DNA from: Thermoanaerobaculia bacterium
GTDB lineage: Bacteria > Acidobacteriota > Thermoanaerobaculia > Multivoradales > UBA5704
Reading direction: 5' to 3'
Assembly: GCA_025937035.1 (NCBI GenBank)
Contig: JAICSG010000024.1
Coordinates: 1-14,896 of the forward strand
DNA length: 14,896 nucleotides
The notes beneath the pieces were generated by a model, which was given only the letters and a program-made list of their open reading frames with translations, was not told the DNA's origin and made no database searches. Position 1 is the stretch's first letter. Each line of letters opens with the position of its first letter. The position numbers were made by a program, and so were the translations under genes. Below, piece by piece: positions 7,221 to 13,563 of this stretch.

Positions 7221-7592
7221 TCAGACGATGAAGATCGGCCGGTCGAGCTTCTGGTGGAAGTGCCACTGGTAGGTATAGCCGGGGAATTCCAGCGGGACCG
7301 TGTACTCGACCTCCATGAAGATCCGGTCGCCGTCCCGCGTCACGTGGACGTCCTGCTTGTCGAGCGGGATGTCCAGCTCGTGGGCGCGGTTCACGATCGC
7401 CTTCGCGATCTCCTCCGGCGGCGTCCGCGCGGCCGAGAACTTGGCCTGCTCGTCCATGAAGTCATAGAGCTGCGTGCTCTGGACCTTGACCGGCACGGCC
7501 TTCCAGGCGATCAGGGTCGCGAGCCCGAGCGCCAGCAACCACAGGATACATCCAAGATTCCCCTCGCCCCGTTCGGATCTCCGTCGTGGCAT
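7221..7592 (-). CDS. DUF4845-like single-pass membrane protein
   Basis: This 123-residue protein has a basic N-terminus (MPRRRSERGEGN), one transmembrane helix (CILWLLALGLATLIAW) and a small extracytoplasmic domain ending in a beta-rich part (DVHVTRDGDRIFMEVEYTVP). The size, topology, and position after lepB match DUF4845 proteins, which follow lepB in Proteobacteria. Family assignment is by pattern only and function is unknown. A strong Shine-Dalgarno (GGAGG, then AAGGAAG) precedes the ATG, but a hairpin at 7602-7624 can cover the GGAGG. Confidence 0.7.
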   Translation of the reverse strand: MPRRRSERGEGNLGCILWLLALGLATLIAWKAVPVKVQSTQLYDFMDEQAKFSAARTPPEEIAKAIVNRAHELDIPLDKQDVHVTRDGDRIFMEVEYTVPLEFPGYTYQWHFHQKLDRPIFIV

Positions 7593-7601
7593 GGCTTCCT
7601 T

Positions 7602-7624
7602 CCTCCAAGTCGGATCGTTGGAGG
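7602..7624 (-). promoter_or_regulatory. Hairpin covering the Shine-Dalgarno of the DUF4845-like gene
   Basis: On the minus strand CCTCCAA and TTGGAGG form a perfect 7-bp stem around a 9-nt loop. The 3' arm is the Shine-Dalgarno GGAGG of the gene starting at 7592. It could limit re-initiation after lepB. A second purine-rich stretch (AAGGAAG) stays free, so the effect may be small. Confidence 0.4.
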
Positions 7625-7628
7625 TAGT

Positions 7629-8327
7629 TTATCGCACGATTCGAAAGGTTCTATCCCACCGCGTCTCGTGGAGGGCTCTCAGGGCGATCCGGCCGAGCTG
7701 CCGTGCCTTGCCCGCGTACCCGGGCGCCTCGAACGCCTCCTCGTCGCTGGCCGACGACCAGTAGATCAGGAGCGCCCGCCCCTTGAGGTTGCCCTCGGGC
7801 ACCGTCCCCCAGTAGCGGGAGTCGTTCGAGTTGTCCCGGTTGTCCCCCATGCAGAAGTAGCTGTGGGGGCCGACCGTCTTGGGGCCGAAATTGTCCCGCA
7901 CGCGCTTGGGGTGGAAGAAGAGGTCGCGCGGGTAGACCTCCGAGTCGGCGTAGTAGGTGAACGCGGAATCGTCCACGTGCCGGCCGTTGATGTAGAGGTC
8001 CTTGTCGATGATCTTCAGCGTATCCCCCGGCAGGCCCATGCACCTTTTGATGAAATCGCGGGTGGGGTCTTCCGGATATTTGAACACCACGACGTCGCCG
8101 CGCCGCACCTTGCGGATCGGCAGCAGCTTCTCCTCCAGCGGCGAGATCGTCGGCCCGTAGATGAACTTGTTGACCAGGATGTGATCGCCGATCAGCAGGC
8201 TCTTCTCCATCGAGCCCGAGGGGATCTTGAACGCCTGCACGATCCAGGTGCGGGCGAAGGTGGCGAAGATGACGGCGATGAGCAACGCCTCCAGGTACTC
8301 CCGGAGCAGGGATTTCTCGGCGTACAT
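7629..8327 (-). CDS. lepB: Signal peptidase I (downstream copy)
   Basis: Signal peptidase I removes signal peptides of exported proteins on the outer face of the inner membrane. The 232-residue protein has one N-terminal membrane anchor (EALLIAVIFATFARTWIV). The catalytic serine box IPSGSM gives Ser39, and the lysine in DFIKRCMGLPGD is Lys94. The conserved box MGDNRDNSNDSRYWG is present, so the Ser-Lys dyad and binding boxes are complete. An insert with YYADSEVYPRDLFFHPKRV is absent in the upstream paralogue. It begins 10 nt after that paralogue's stop, with no strong Shine-Dalgarno. Confidence 0.96.
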   Translation of the reverse strand: MYAEKSLLREYLEALLIAVIFATFARTWIVQAFKIPSGSMEKSLLIGDHILVNKFIYGPTISPLEEKLLPIRKVRRGDVVVFKYPEDPTRDFIKRCMGLPGDTLKIIDKDLYINGRHVDDSAFTYYADSEVYPRDLFFHPKRVRDNFGPKTVGPHSYFCMGDNRDNSNDSRYWGTVPEGNLKGRALLIYWSSASDEEAFEAPGYAGKARQLGRIALRALHETRWDRTFRIVR

Positions 8328-8337
8328 ACCCGCGGCG

Positions 8338-9015
8338 CTACCGGATCAGGCGGAAGGTCCTCTCCCAGCGGGTCTTGGAGAAGAAGCCGAACGCCGTCTC
8401 CAGCAGATCCCGGGTCTTCGCTCCCCACCCCTCCCACTGGCCGGTCGAGGTCCGCCCGCCGTAGGACCAGTAGATGAAGAGCGCCCGCCCCTTGAGGAGC
8501 TTGGCCGGCAGCGTCCCCCAGAACCGCGAGTCGTAGGAGTTGTCGCGGTTGTCCCCCATGCAGAAGTAGTTGTCCGGCGGCACCGTCACCGGCCCGAAAT
8601 TGATCGTCCGGGGGTCGGAGAAAATGGTCATCGGGTTCTTGTGCACGGCGTAGCTGGAGTCGTTGACCGGCTTGCCGTTGATGTAGAGCTGCTTGTTGAT
8701 GAGCTGGACCGTGTCGCCCCCCACCGCCATGCACCGCTTGACCAGGTCGAGCTTGGGGTCCTCCGGCGAGCGGAAGACCACGATGTCACCGCGGTGCACG
8801 GACCGGAACGGCAGCAGCTTCTCCGCCCCCGTGGCCGTGGGGCCGTAGATGAACCGGTTGACGAACAGGTGGTCGCCGATGAGGAGGGTGTCCTCCATCG
8901 AGCCGCTCGGGATGTAGAACGTCTGGACGACGAAGGTGTTCGTGAACAGCAGGAACACCGCGGCGATGATCAACGCCTCGAGATATTCGCGACCGACCGA
9001 CCGTTCTTCCGCCAT
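8338..9015 (-). CDS. lepB: Signal peptidase I (upstream copy)
   Basis: A second complete signal peptidase I of 225 residues, first gene of the minus-strand operon. It has an anchor (EALIIAAVFLLFTNTFVV), IPSGSM with Ser39, the general-base lysine in LVKRCMAVGGD (Lys93) and MGDNRDNSYDSRFWG. Both copies end in the same pattern (KTRWERTFRLIR here, ETRWDRTFRIVR downstream), indicating tandem duplication from one ancestor. The ATG at 9015 (MAEERSVGREYLEAL) aligns with the start of the other copy and lies just after a promoter. The frame runs on upstream but with no family similarity. Confidence 0.95.
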   Translation of the reverse strand: MAEERSVGREYLEALIIAAVFLLFTNTFVVQTFYIPSGSMEDTLLIGDHLFVNRFIYGPTATGAEKLLPFRSVHRGDIVVFRSPEDPKLDLVKRCMAVGGDTVQLINKQLYINGKPVNDSSYAVHKNPMTIFSDPRTINFGPVTVPPDNYFCMGDNRDNSYDSRFWGTLPAKLLKGRALFIYWSYGGRTSTGQWEGWGAKTRDLLETAFGFFSKTRWERTFRLIR

Positions 9016-9380
9016 GGCGCGGCTACTGTACTCGAAAGGGACCCGCGCCGCAAAAGATCGCGCGCGCCGCCAATTCTTCTGATGTGCCGGCAAATCCCCG
9101 TCCGGCCGCGTTTTCCTCCTCCATCCCCGCTCTCCCCCGCCTGATCCCTTGCCGCCGGCGGCCCTCACCGGCCGCTGGCGGACTCCCATAACTCCCTTTT
9201 TCTTCAGCGACTTGAGTCCCGCAAGCCCCCTTGGCAGGGGGCTTGATCTCTTGGGGCCGCGTCAACCCGAGAGGAGGTGGCGATCGAGAGACGCGGACCT
9301 GGAAAACCACACGGAAAGGGACTTCGAGAAACCGTCGCAAACCGAACGCTTCGCCAACGAAAGAAAAAGGGAGAAACCCC
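9016..9380. other. 365-bp divergent intergenic region lepB/comEA
   Basis: No gene is seen. The left edge carries the lepB promoter. A 10-bp hairpin (CAAGCCCCCT, loop TGGC, AGGGGGCTTG; 9222-9245) and a 7-bp stem (CCGCGTC 9257-9263 with GACGCGG 9290-9296) lie in the leader of the comEA-like gene. The last 80 bases are A-rich and end in the AAGGGAG ribosome binding site. No clear -35/-10 pair for the plus strand was recognised. Confidence 0.5.
9025..9053 (-). promoter_or_regulatory. Promoter of the lepB operon
   Basis: On the minus strand TTGCGG (9053-9048), a 17-bp spacer and TACAGT (9030-9025) form a good sigma70-type promoter. Only 9 nt separate the -10 hexamer from the ATG at 9015. The mRNA would be leaderless or nearly so, matching the absence of a clear Shine-Dalgarno. 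Confidence 0.6.
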
Positions 9381-9782
9381 ATGAAGAACGCTCATCGCAT
9401 TCATCGCGCTCATCGCATCGTGGGCAGCCTGCTGGTCCTCGCCTTCCTCTTCGCCTCCCTCCCCTCCCTGGGCGCGGAGGGCAAGACCGTGGTCAACGTC
9501 AACAACGCCAACGCCTCCCAGCTCGCCCTGCTGCCGCGGGTCGGCCCCAGCGTCGCCGAGCGGATCGTCGACTACCGCAAGCAGAACGGCCCGTTCAAGA
9601 AACCCGAGGACCTGATGCTGGTGCAGGGGATCGGCGAGAAGACCTTCCAGCTCCTGAAGCCCTACGTGGCCGTCTCGGGCGAGACCACGCTCAAGGACAA
9701 GGTGAAGGGGAGCAAGTCGAGCTCCGCCTCGAAGCCCTCCAAGTCCGAAGCCAAATCCGCCGCCAAGAAGGAGTCCCGCTGA
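9381..9782 (+). CDS. Secreted ComEA-like helix-hairpin-helix DNA-binding protein
   Basis: ComEA-type proteins bind incoming double-stranded DNA outside the inner membrane during natural transformation. The 133-residue product has a signal peptide (basic start, then VGSLLVLAFLFASLPSLGA, likely cut near residue 32). Two helix-hairpin-helix motifs follow (about 40-95), starting VNVNNANASQLALLPRVG and ending with the second, LVQGIGEKTFQLLKPYV. A Lys/Ser/Ala-rich tail of about 35 residues could add non-specific DNA binding. ATG 9381 has AGGGAG 7 nt upstream; earlier in-frame starts lack one and would bury the signal peptide. A prepilin gene follows, fitting a DNA-uptake role. Helix-hairpin-helix proteins of this size also exist outside competence systems. 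Confidence 0.87.
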   Translation: MKNAHRIHRAHRIVGSLLVLAFLFASLPSLGAEGKTVVNVNNANASQLALLPRVGPSVAERIVDYRKQNGPFKKPEDLMLVQGIGEKTFQLLKPYVAVSGETTLKDKVKGSKSSSASKPSKSEAKSAAKKESR

Positions 9783-9788
9783 CGCGCT

Positions 9789-9824
9789 CCGGCGGGGCGG
9801 AGCCTCCGGGCTCCGCCCCGCCGG
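9789..9824 (+). terminator. 16-bp perfect GC hairpin between comEA-like gene and prepilin gene
   Basis: CCGGCGGGGCGGAGCC and its perfect complement are separated by a TCCG loop and begin 6 nt after the comEA-like stop. There is no T-tract, so it may stop transcription only partly, or protect the upstream mRNA and set different levels for the two genes. Confidence 0.6.
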
Positions 9825-9843
9825 GCCTCTCGGGAGACACATC

Positions 9844-10440
9844 ATGAGAACCCATGAAAAAGGCTTCCAGCTCGCGGAGCTGGTCGTGTCCCTCGCCGTG
9901 CTCGTCCTCATCCTGCTGCTCGGAGCGCCGTCGCTGGTCCAGGCCGCCGGCGACATGCGGCTGCGGCTAGCCGCCTTCGAGCTGGCGGGCGTCCTGCGGC
10001 TGGCCCGCGCCTCCGCGGTGCGGCTCGACGCCAACGTGGCGGTGAAATTCCGCACCGAAAAGGACGGCGCGGTCACCTTCACCCTCTATCGCGACGGCGA
10101 TGGGGACGGCGTGCTCAACAAGGACATCGACGCCGGGGTCGACCGCCCGATCGAGCCGCCGCGCCGGCTCTCCAACCTTGGGAGGGGCGTCGGCTTCGGC
10201 TTCCCGCCGGGGCCGGCGGCGGAGGACCCCGGCTCGCCCGGCCACGCGCTGAAGCCGGTCGATCCCATCCGCTTCAACCAGTCCGACCTCGCCTCGTTCA
10301 GCGCGCTCGGCACCTCGACGCCCGGCTCGCTCTATCTGACCGACGGCGTGGCGAAGCTGGTGGCCGTGCGCGTGGCCAATCGCGTGGGGAAGGTGCGCAT
10401 CCTCACCTGGATCCCCGAGCGGCGGATCTGGCGCGATTGA
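9844..10440 (+). CDS. GspH/FimT-type prepilin
   Basis: A type IV prepilin-like or minor pseudopilin protein of 198 residues. The class III signal is MRTHEKG/FQLAELVVSLAVLVLILLLG: cleavage after Gly7, Phe as mature residue 1 and Glu at +5. The hydrophobic helix is followed by a GspH-like domain (LAAFELAGVLRLARASAVRLD). Residues 84-94 (DGDGDGVLNKD) form an acidic EF-hand or dockerin-like loop that may bind calcium. GGGAG lies 8 nt before the ATG. No other pilus or secretion genes are seen here, so the parent machine (pilus, competence pseudopilus or type II secretion) is undecided. Confidence 0.87.
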   Translation: MRTHEKGFQLAELVVSLAVLVLILLLGAPSLVQAAGDMRLRLAAFELAGVLRLARASAVRLDANVAVKFRTEKDGAVTFTLYRDGDGDGVLNKDIDAGVDRPIEPPRRLSNLGRGVGFGFPPGPAAEDPGSPGHALKPVDPIRFNQSDLASFSALGTSTPGSLYLTDGVAKLVAVRVANRVGKVRILTWIPERRIWRD

Positions 10441-10472
10441 CTCGCTCGGAACGAGTGCAGTACCTTGGGTCC

Positions 10473-10862
10473 ATGCGCGCAATCGTCGTCCTCACCACCG
10501 TTGGAACCGAAGAGCAGGCCTATCTCATCGCGCGCGAGATCGTCGCGCGGCGCCAGGCCGCGTGCGTCAACGTCGTCCCCGGCATCCGCTCGATCTATCG
10601 CTGGAAAGGGAAGATCTGCAAGGACGGCGAGCTGATGCTGATCGTCAAGACCCTCGAGAGCGAGCTCGTCGGGGTGCAGGACACCATCCGCGAGCTCCAC
10701 AGCTACGAGCTCCCTGAGATCCTCTCCTTCAACGTCTCGTACGGCGAGCCGCGCTTCCTGGAGTGGATCGCGGGGAGCGTCGACAAGGACGCCCCCTTCG
10801 CGGACGAGGAAGAGGACGAGGACGAGATCGCCTACGCCGCGGTCGATCCCGAGAACGTCTAG
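10473..10862 (+). CDS. cutA: CutA family divalent-cation tolerance protein
   Basis: CutA1 proteins are small, very stable trimers with a ferredoxin-like fold linked to divalent metal tolerance; the exact role is unsettled. The ATG at 10473 gives MRAIVVLTTVGTEEQAYLIA, the normal family start. The signature RRQAACVNVVPGIRSIYRWK follows, then LMLIVKTLESELVGVQDTI and HSYELPEIL. The core is about 105 residues, then an unusual acidic tail (ADEEEDEDEIAYAAVDPENV). The stop codon TAG lies in CTAG, which also supplies the stop of the convergent gene. Confidence 0.94.
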   Translation: MRAIVVLTTVGTEEQAYLIAREIVARRQAACVNVVPGIRSIYRWKGKICKDGELMLIVKTLESELVGVQDTIRELHSYELPEILSFNVSYGEPRFLEWIAGSVDKDAPFADEEEDEDEIAYAAVDPENV

Positions 10863-12019
10863 ACCCCGGCCAGCGCCTGATCCAGATCGGCGATCAGGTC
10901 CTCGATGTTCTCGATCCCCACCGAGATCCGCACCATGCCGTCGGTCAGGCCGAGCTCGGCCCGCCGCTCCGGGGGAATCGAGGCGTGGGTCATCGAGGCC
11001 GGGTGCGAGATCAGGCTCTCGACGCCCCCCAGGCTCTCGGCGAAGCTCATCACCTGCATGCGGTCGAGCATCGCCTTGGCCGCCTCGAAGCTCCCCATCT
11101 CGATGGTGATCATCGAGCCGAAGCCCGAGGCCTGGCGCTTCTGGATCTCGTGACCGGGGTGGTCCGGCAGGCCGGGGTAGAGCACGCGCCTCACCTTGGG
11201 GTGGGCCAGCAGGTAGTCGACGATCTTCCGCGCGTTGCTCTCGTGGCGGTCCATGCGGACGACCAGGGTCTTGATCCCCCGCATCACCAGGAAGCAGTCG
11301 AACGGCGACAGGATCGCGCCCGACGACTTCTGCACCAGAGCGAACCACTCGGCGTCCTCCGGGCGCGAGGAGATCAGCACGCCGCAGATCGAATCGCTGT
11401 GGCCGTTGAGGAACTTGGTCGCCGAATGGACCACATAGTCCGCCCCGAGAGCGAGCGGGCGCTGGAGGTAGGGGGTGAGGAAGGTGTTGTCCACCGCCAC
11501 GCCGGCGCCGTGGGCGTGGGCGAGCTCGGACACCGCCGCGATGTCGGTGATGTCCATCACCGGGTTCGTGGGGGTCTCGATGTAGACCATCTTCGTCCGG
11601 GGGCCGATCGCGGCCTCCACCTCCCCGAGCCTGGTGGTGTCGACCCAGGAGAAGGAGACGCCGTAGCGCTCGAGGATGCGGGTGAAGTAGCGATAGGTGC
11701 CGCCGTAGACGTTGCGCGACACCACCACGTGGTCGCCCGCCTGGGCCACGGTCATCAGGCAGGCGATGGCCGCCATGCCGGAGGCGAAGGCGTGGGCCTT
11801 GACGCCCCCCTCGAGCACCGCCACCTGCTCCTCCAGGGCCTCGCGGGTGGGGTTCTGGACGCGGGCGTACTCGTAGTGCACCGCCTCGCCCAGGTACTCC
11901 TGGACGTACGTGGAGGTCTGGTAGATGGGCACCGCCACCGAGCCCGTGCGGGGGTCGGGATGCTGGCCGGCATGGACGGCGCGGGTGGAAAAGCCAAGAT
12001 TCTTCGGATCGCCTTTCAA
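10859..12019 (-). CDS. PLP-dependent trans-sulfuration enzyme (cystathionine gamma-synthase or gamma-lyase)
   Basis: A Cys/Met metabolism PLP enzyme of 386 residues, the usual length. Seen: AVHAGQHPDPRTGSVAVPIYQTSTY at the N-terminus, YEYARVQNPTREALEEQVAVLEGG, the phosphate-binding FASGMAAI, VDNTFLTPYLQRPLALGAD, and the PLP lysine in HSATKFLNGHSD. Substrate-side ESLGGVESLISHP and MTHASIPPERR follow. These are shared by MetB (O-acyl-homoserine plus cysteine to cystathionine) and gamma-lyase, so the reaction cannot be fixed from sequence alone. The start is probably TTG at 12019: it has GAGGGA 6 nt upstream, and the family N-terminus follows at once. No in-frame ATG is near. Divergent from mtnA. 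Confidence 0.9.
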   Translation of the reverse strand: MKGDPKNLGFSTRAVHAGQHPDPRTGSVAVPIYQTSTYVQEYLGEAVHYEYARVQNPTREALEEQVAVLEGGVKAHAFASGMAAIACLMTVAQAGDHVVVSRNVYGGTYRYFTRILERYGVSFSWVDTTRLGEVEAAIGPRTKMVYIETPTNPVMDITDIAAVSELAHAHGAGVAVDNTFLTPYLQRPLALGADYVVHSATKFLNGHSDSICGVLISSRPEDAEWFALVQKSSGAILSPFDCFLVMRGIKTLVVRMDRHESNARKIVDYLLAHPKVRRVLYPGLPDHPGHEIQKRQASGFGSMITIEMGSFEAAKAMLDRMQVMSFAESLGGVESLISHPASMTHASIPPERRAELGLTDGMVRISVGIENIEDLIADLDQALAGV

Positions 12020-12077
12020 AAGAAATCCCTCGATTCGAGAAATGTTGCAGGGGGAAGGCACGTCGGCACTGAATAAA

Positions 12078-12096
12078 GCCGCCCTGGATGGGCGGC
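12078..12096 (-). terminator. Hairpin plus T-rich tail in the leader of the trans-sulfuration gene
   Basis: On the minus strand GCCGCCC, loop ATCCA and GGGCGGC are followed by TTTATTC, about 58 nt before the TTG start. A possible -10 (TAGAAT, 12102-12097) lies directly upstream, so the hairpin would be at the very 5' end of the mRNA. It may be an attenuator or a 5' stabiliser, or it may end antisense transcription into this region. Confidence 0.4.
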
Positions 12097-12141
12097 ATTC
12101 TATCAGGGGCGGACAGGGCTGAGGGAAGCGCGTTCGCGGGA

Positions 12142-12147
12142 TAAGAT
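12142..12147 (+). promoter_or_regulatory. Probable -10 element for mtnA
   Basis: TAAGAT lies 8 nt before the mtnA ATG, the same hexamer and nearly the same spacing as for rsmG. No good -35 was found at 16-18 bp. If used, the transcript would be nearly leaderless, in keeping with the lack of a Shine-Dalgarno. Confidence 0.45.
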
Positions 12148-12155
12148 ACCGCCCC

Positions 12156-13214
12156 ATGAGCGAGCCCCGATCCCCCGACGCTTTCTCCCCGATGCGCTGG
12201 GAAGGCCCCGGCCTCCAGCTCCTGGAGCAGACGAAGCTCCCCGCCGAGGAGGTCTGGATCGACTGCGATACCCCCGAGCAGGTGGCGGACGCCATCCGCC
12301 GCCTCGCCGTGCGGGGCGCGCCGGCGATCGGCGTCGCGGCGGCCTATGGGCTGGTGCTGGGGATGCGGACCGTGCGCGACCCGGGGCGGCTCCGGGCGCG
12401 ATTCGAGGAGGTCTCGGAGCTGCTCGGAAGCACCCGGCCGACGGCGGTCAACCTGCGCTGGGCGCTGGGACGGGGCCGCGAGGTCTTCGAGCGGAGCGTC
12501 GACCAGGGGCCGGAGGCGGTGACGGCCGCCCTCCTCGCCTGGGCCCGCGAGCTGCACGCCGAGGACGTGCGGATCAACCGCCGGATTGGCGAGCACGGTG
12601 CCACCCTCTTCGCGGGAGGCTCGCGCGTGCTCACCCACTGCAACACCGGATCGCTCGCCACAGCCGGCTACGGCACGGCCTTGGGGGTGATCCAGTCCGC
12701 CTGGCGGGACGGGAAGGTGGAGAGGGTCTGGGTGGACGAGACCCGGCCACTCTTGCAGGGGGCGCGCCTTACCGCCTGGGAGCTCAAGAAGCTCGGCATC
12801 CCCTTCCGGCTGGTGACGGACAACAGCGCGGGCATCCTGATGGCCCGTGGTCTGGTCGACGGCATCGTGGTGGGGGCGGACCGCATCGCCGCCAACGGCG
12901 ACACCGCCAACAAGATCGGCACCTACACGGTGGCGGTCCTGGCCCACCGCCACGGCGTCCCCTTCTACGTCGCCGCCCCCCTCTCGACGATCGACCGCGC
13001 GACCCCCAACGGCGCGGCGATCCCGATCGAGGAGCGCAAGAGCAGCGAGATCACCGAGGTCTTCGGCACCCGCATCGCCCCGGACGAGACCGAGGCGCTC
13101 AACTTCGCCTTCGACGTCACCCCGGCCGAATTGATCACAGGGATCATTACCGAGGTGGGCGTGCTGCGGCCGCCGTATGAGCGGAGCATCGCGGGGGCGT
13201 TCGGAGAACCTTGA
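12156..13214 (+). CDS. mtnA: S-methyl-5-thioribose-1-phosphate isomerase MtnA
   Basis: MtnA converts methylthioribose-1-phosphate to methylthioribulose-1-phosphate in the methionine salvage pathway. The 352-residue protein is full length. Motifs in order are RGAPAIGVAAAYG, STRPTAVNLRWAL, LTHCNTGSLATAGYGTALG with the catalytic Cys, VDETRPLLQGARLTAWEL, and VVGADRIAANGDTANKIGTY with the catalytic Asp; then come YVAAPLSTID and ERKSSEITE. This pattern separates it from the eIF2B subunits of the same fold. No other mtn genes are visible. It is divergent from a trans-sulfuration enzyme, so a sulfur amino-acid context is likely. Confidence 0.96.
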   Translation: MSEPRSPDAFSPMRWEGPGLQLLEQTKLPAEEVWIDCDTPEQVADAIRRLAVRGAPAIGVAAAYGLVLGMRTVRDPGRLRARFEEVSELLGSTRPTAVNLRWALGRGREVFERSVDQGPEAVTAALLAWARELHAEDVRINRRIGEHGATLFAGGSRVLTHCNTGSLATAGYGTALGVIQSAWRDGKVERVWVDETRPLLQGARLTAWELKKLGIPFRLVTDNSAGILMARGLVDGIVVGADRIAANGDTANKIGTYTVAVLAHRHGVPFYVAAPLSTIDRATPNGAAIPIEERKSSEITEVFGTRIAPDETEALNFAFDVTPAELITGIITEVGVLRPPYERSIAGAFGEP

Positions 13215-13224
13215 GCGGTGCGCT

Positions 13225-13230
13225 TATACT
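13225..13230 (+). promoter_or_regulatory. Probable -10 element for the DUF433 gene
   Basis: TATACT is a near-consensus -10 hexamer, 18 nt before the ATG of the DUF433 gene and 11 nt after the mtnA stop. No convincing -35 is seen. GGAG lies between it and the start. It suggests the toxin-antitoxin pair has its own promoter. Confidence 0.45.
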
Positions 13231-13248
13231 AGGAAGCGGAGAATCGAC

Positions 13249-13563
13249 ATGCTGGCCAGCATCAAGGAACACATCGACGCGACCCCGGACGTCTGTGGCG
13301 GGAAGCCCAGGATCGCGGGGCACCGCATCCGGGTCCAGGATGTCGTCATCTGGCACGAGCAGCAGGGGATGTCGCCGGACGAGATCGTCTCCACTTACTC
13401 AGGCATTACCCTGGCCGACGTTCATGCCGCGCTCGCTTACTACTTCGATCACCGGGAGGAGATTCAGCACGACATCGAGGAGGAGAGGCGCTTTGTCGAA
13501 GAGGTGCGGCGCAACACGCCGAGCCTGATCGAGCAGAAGCTTCAGCGCCGCCGTGCCGGCTGA
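13249..13563 (+). CDS. DUF433 family antitoxin-like protein
   Basis: This 104-residue protein contains the DUF433 core: CGGKPRIAGHRIRVQDVVIW, then GMSPDEIVSTYSGITLADVHAALAYYFDHREEI. DUF433 proteins carry a winged helix-turn-helix and usually stand just upstream of DUF5615 PIN-like genes, forming a proposed type II toxin-antitoxin pair. The C-terminus is charged (DIEEERRFVEEVRRN, ending QKLQRRRAG), as expected for a toxin-binding tail. The ATG at 13249 has GGAG upstream and matches the family start. The stop overlaps the first 11 bases of the toxin frame. DUF433 as antitoxin is family knowledge; activity here is inferred. Confidence 0.9.
   Translation: MLASIKEHIDATPDVCGGKPRIAGHRIRVQDVVIWHEQQGMSPDEIVSTYSGITLADVHAALAYYFDHREEIQHDIEEERRFVEEVRRNTPSLIEQKLQRRRAG

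Noticed and set aside
9231..9248. Sigma54 promoter (TGGCA-N6-TTGAT) before the comEA-like gene
   Set aside because: The essential GC of the -12 element is GA, and the bases are part of a hairpin.
12020..12155. SAM riboswitch before the trans-sulfuration gene
   Set aside because: No conserved SAM-I or SAM-II core sequence is recognised; only a simple hairpin is seen.
10332..12953. An 873-codon open frame on the minus strand across cutA, the PLP enzyme gene and mtnA
   Set aside because: It is antisense to or out of frame with three well-recognised genes, has no family motifs and shows the biased composition typical of shadow frames in GC-rich DNA.
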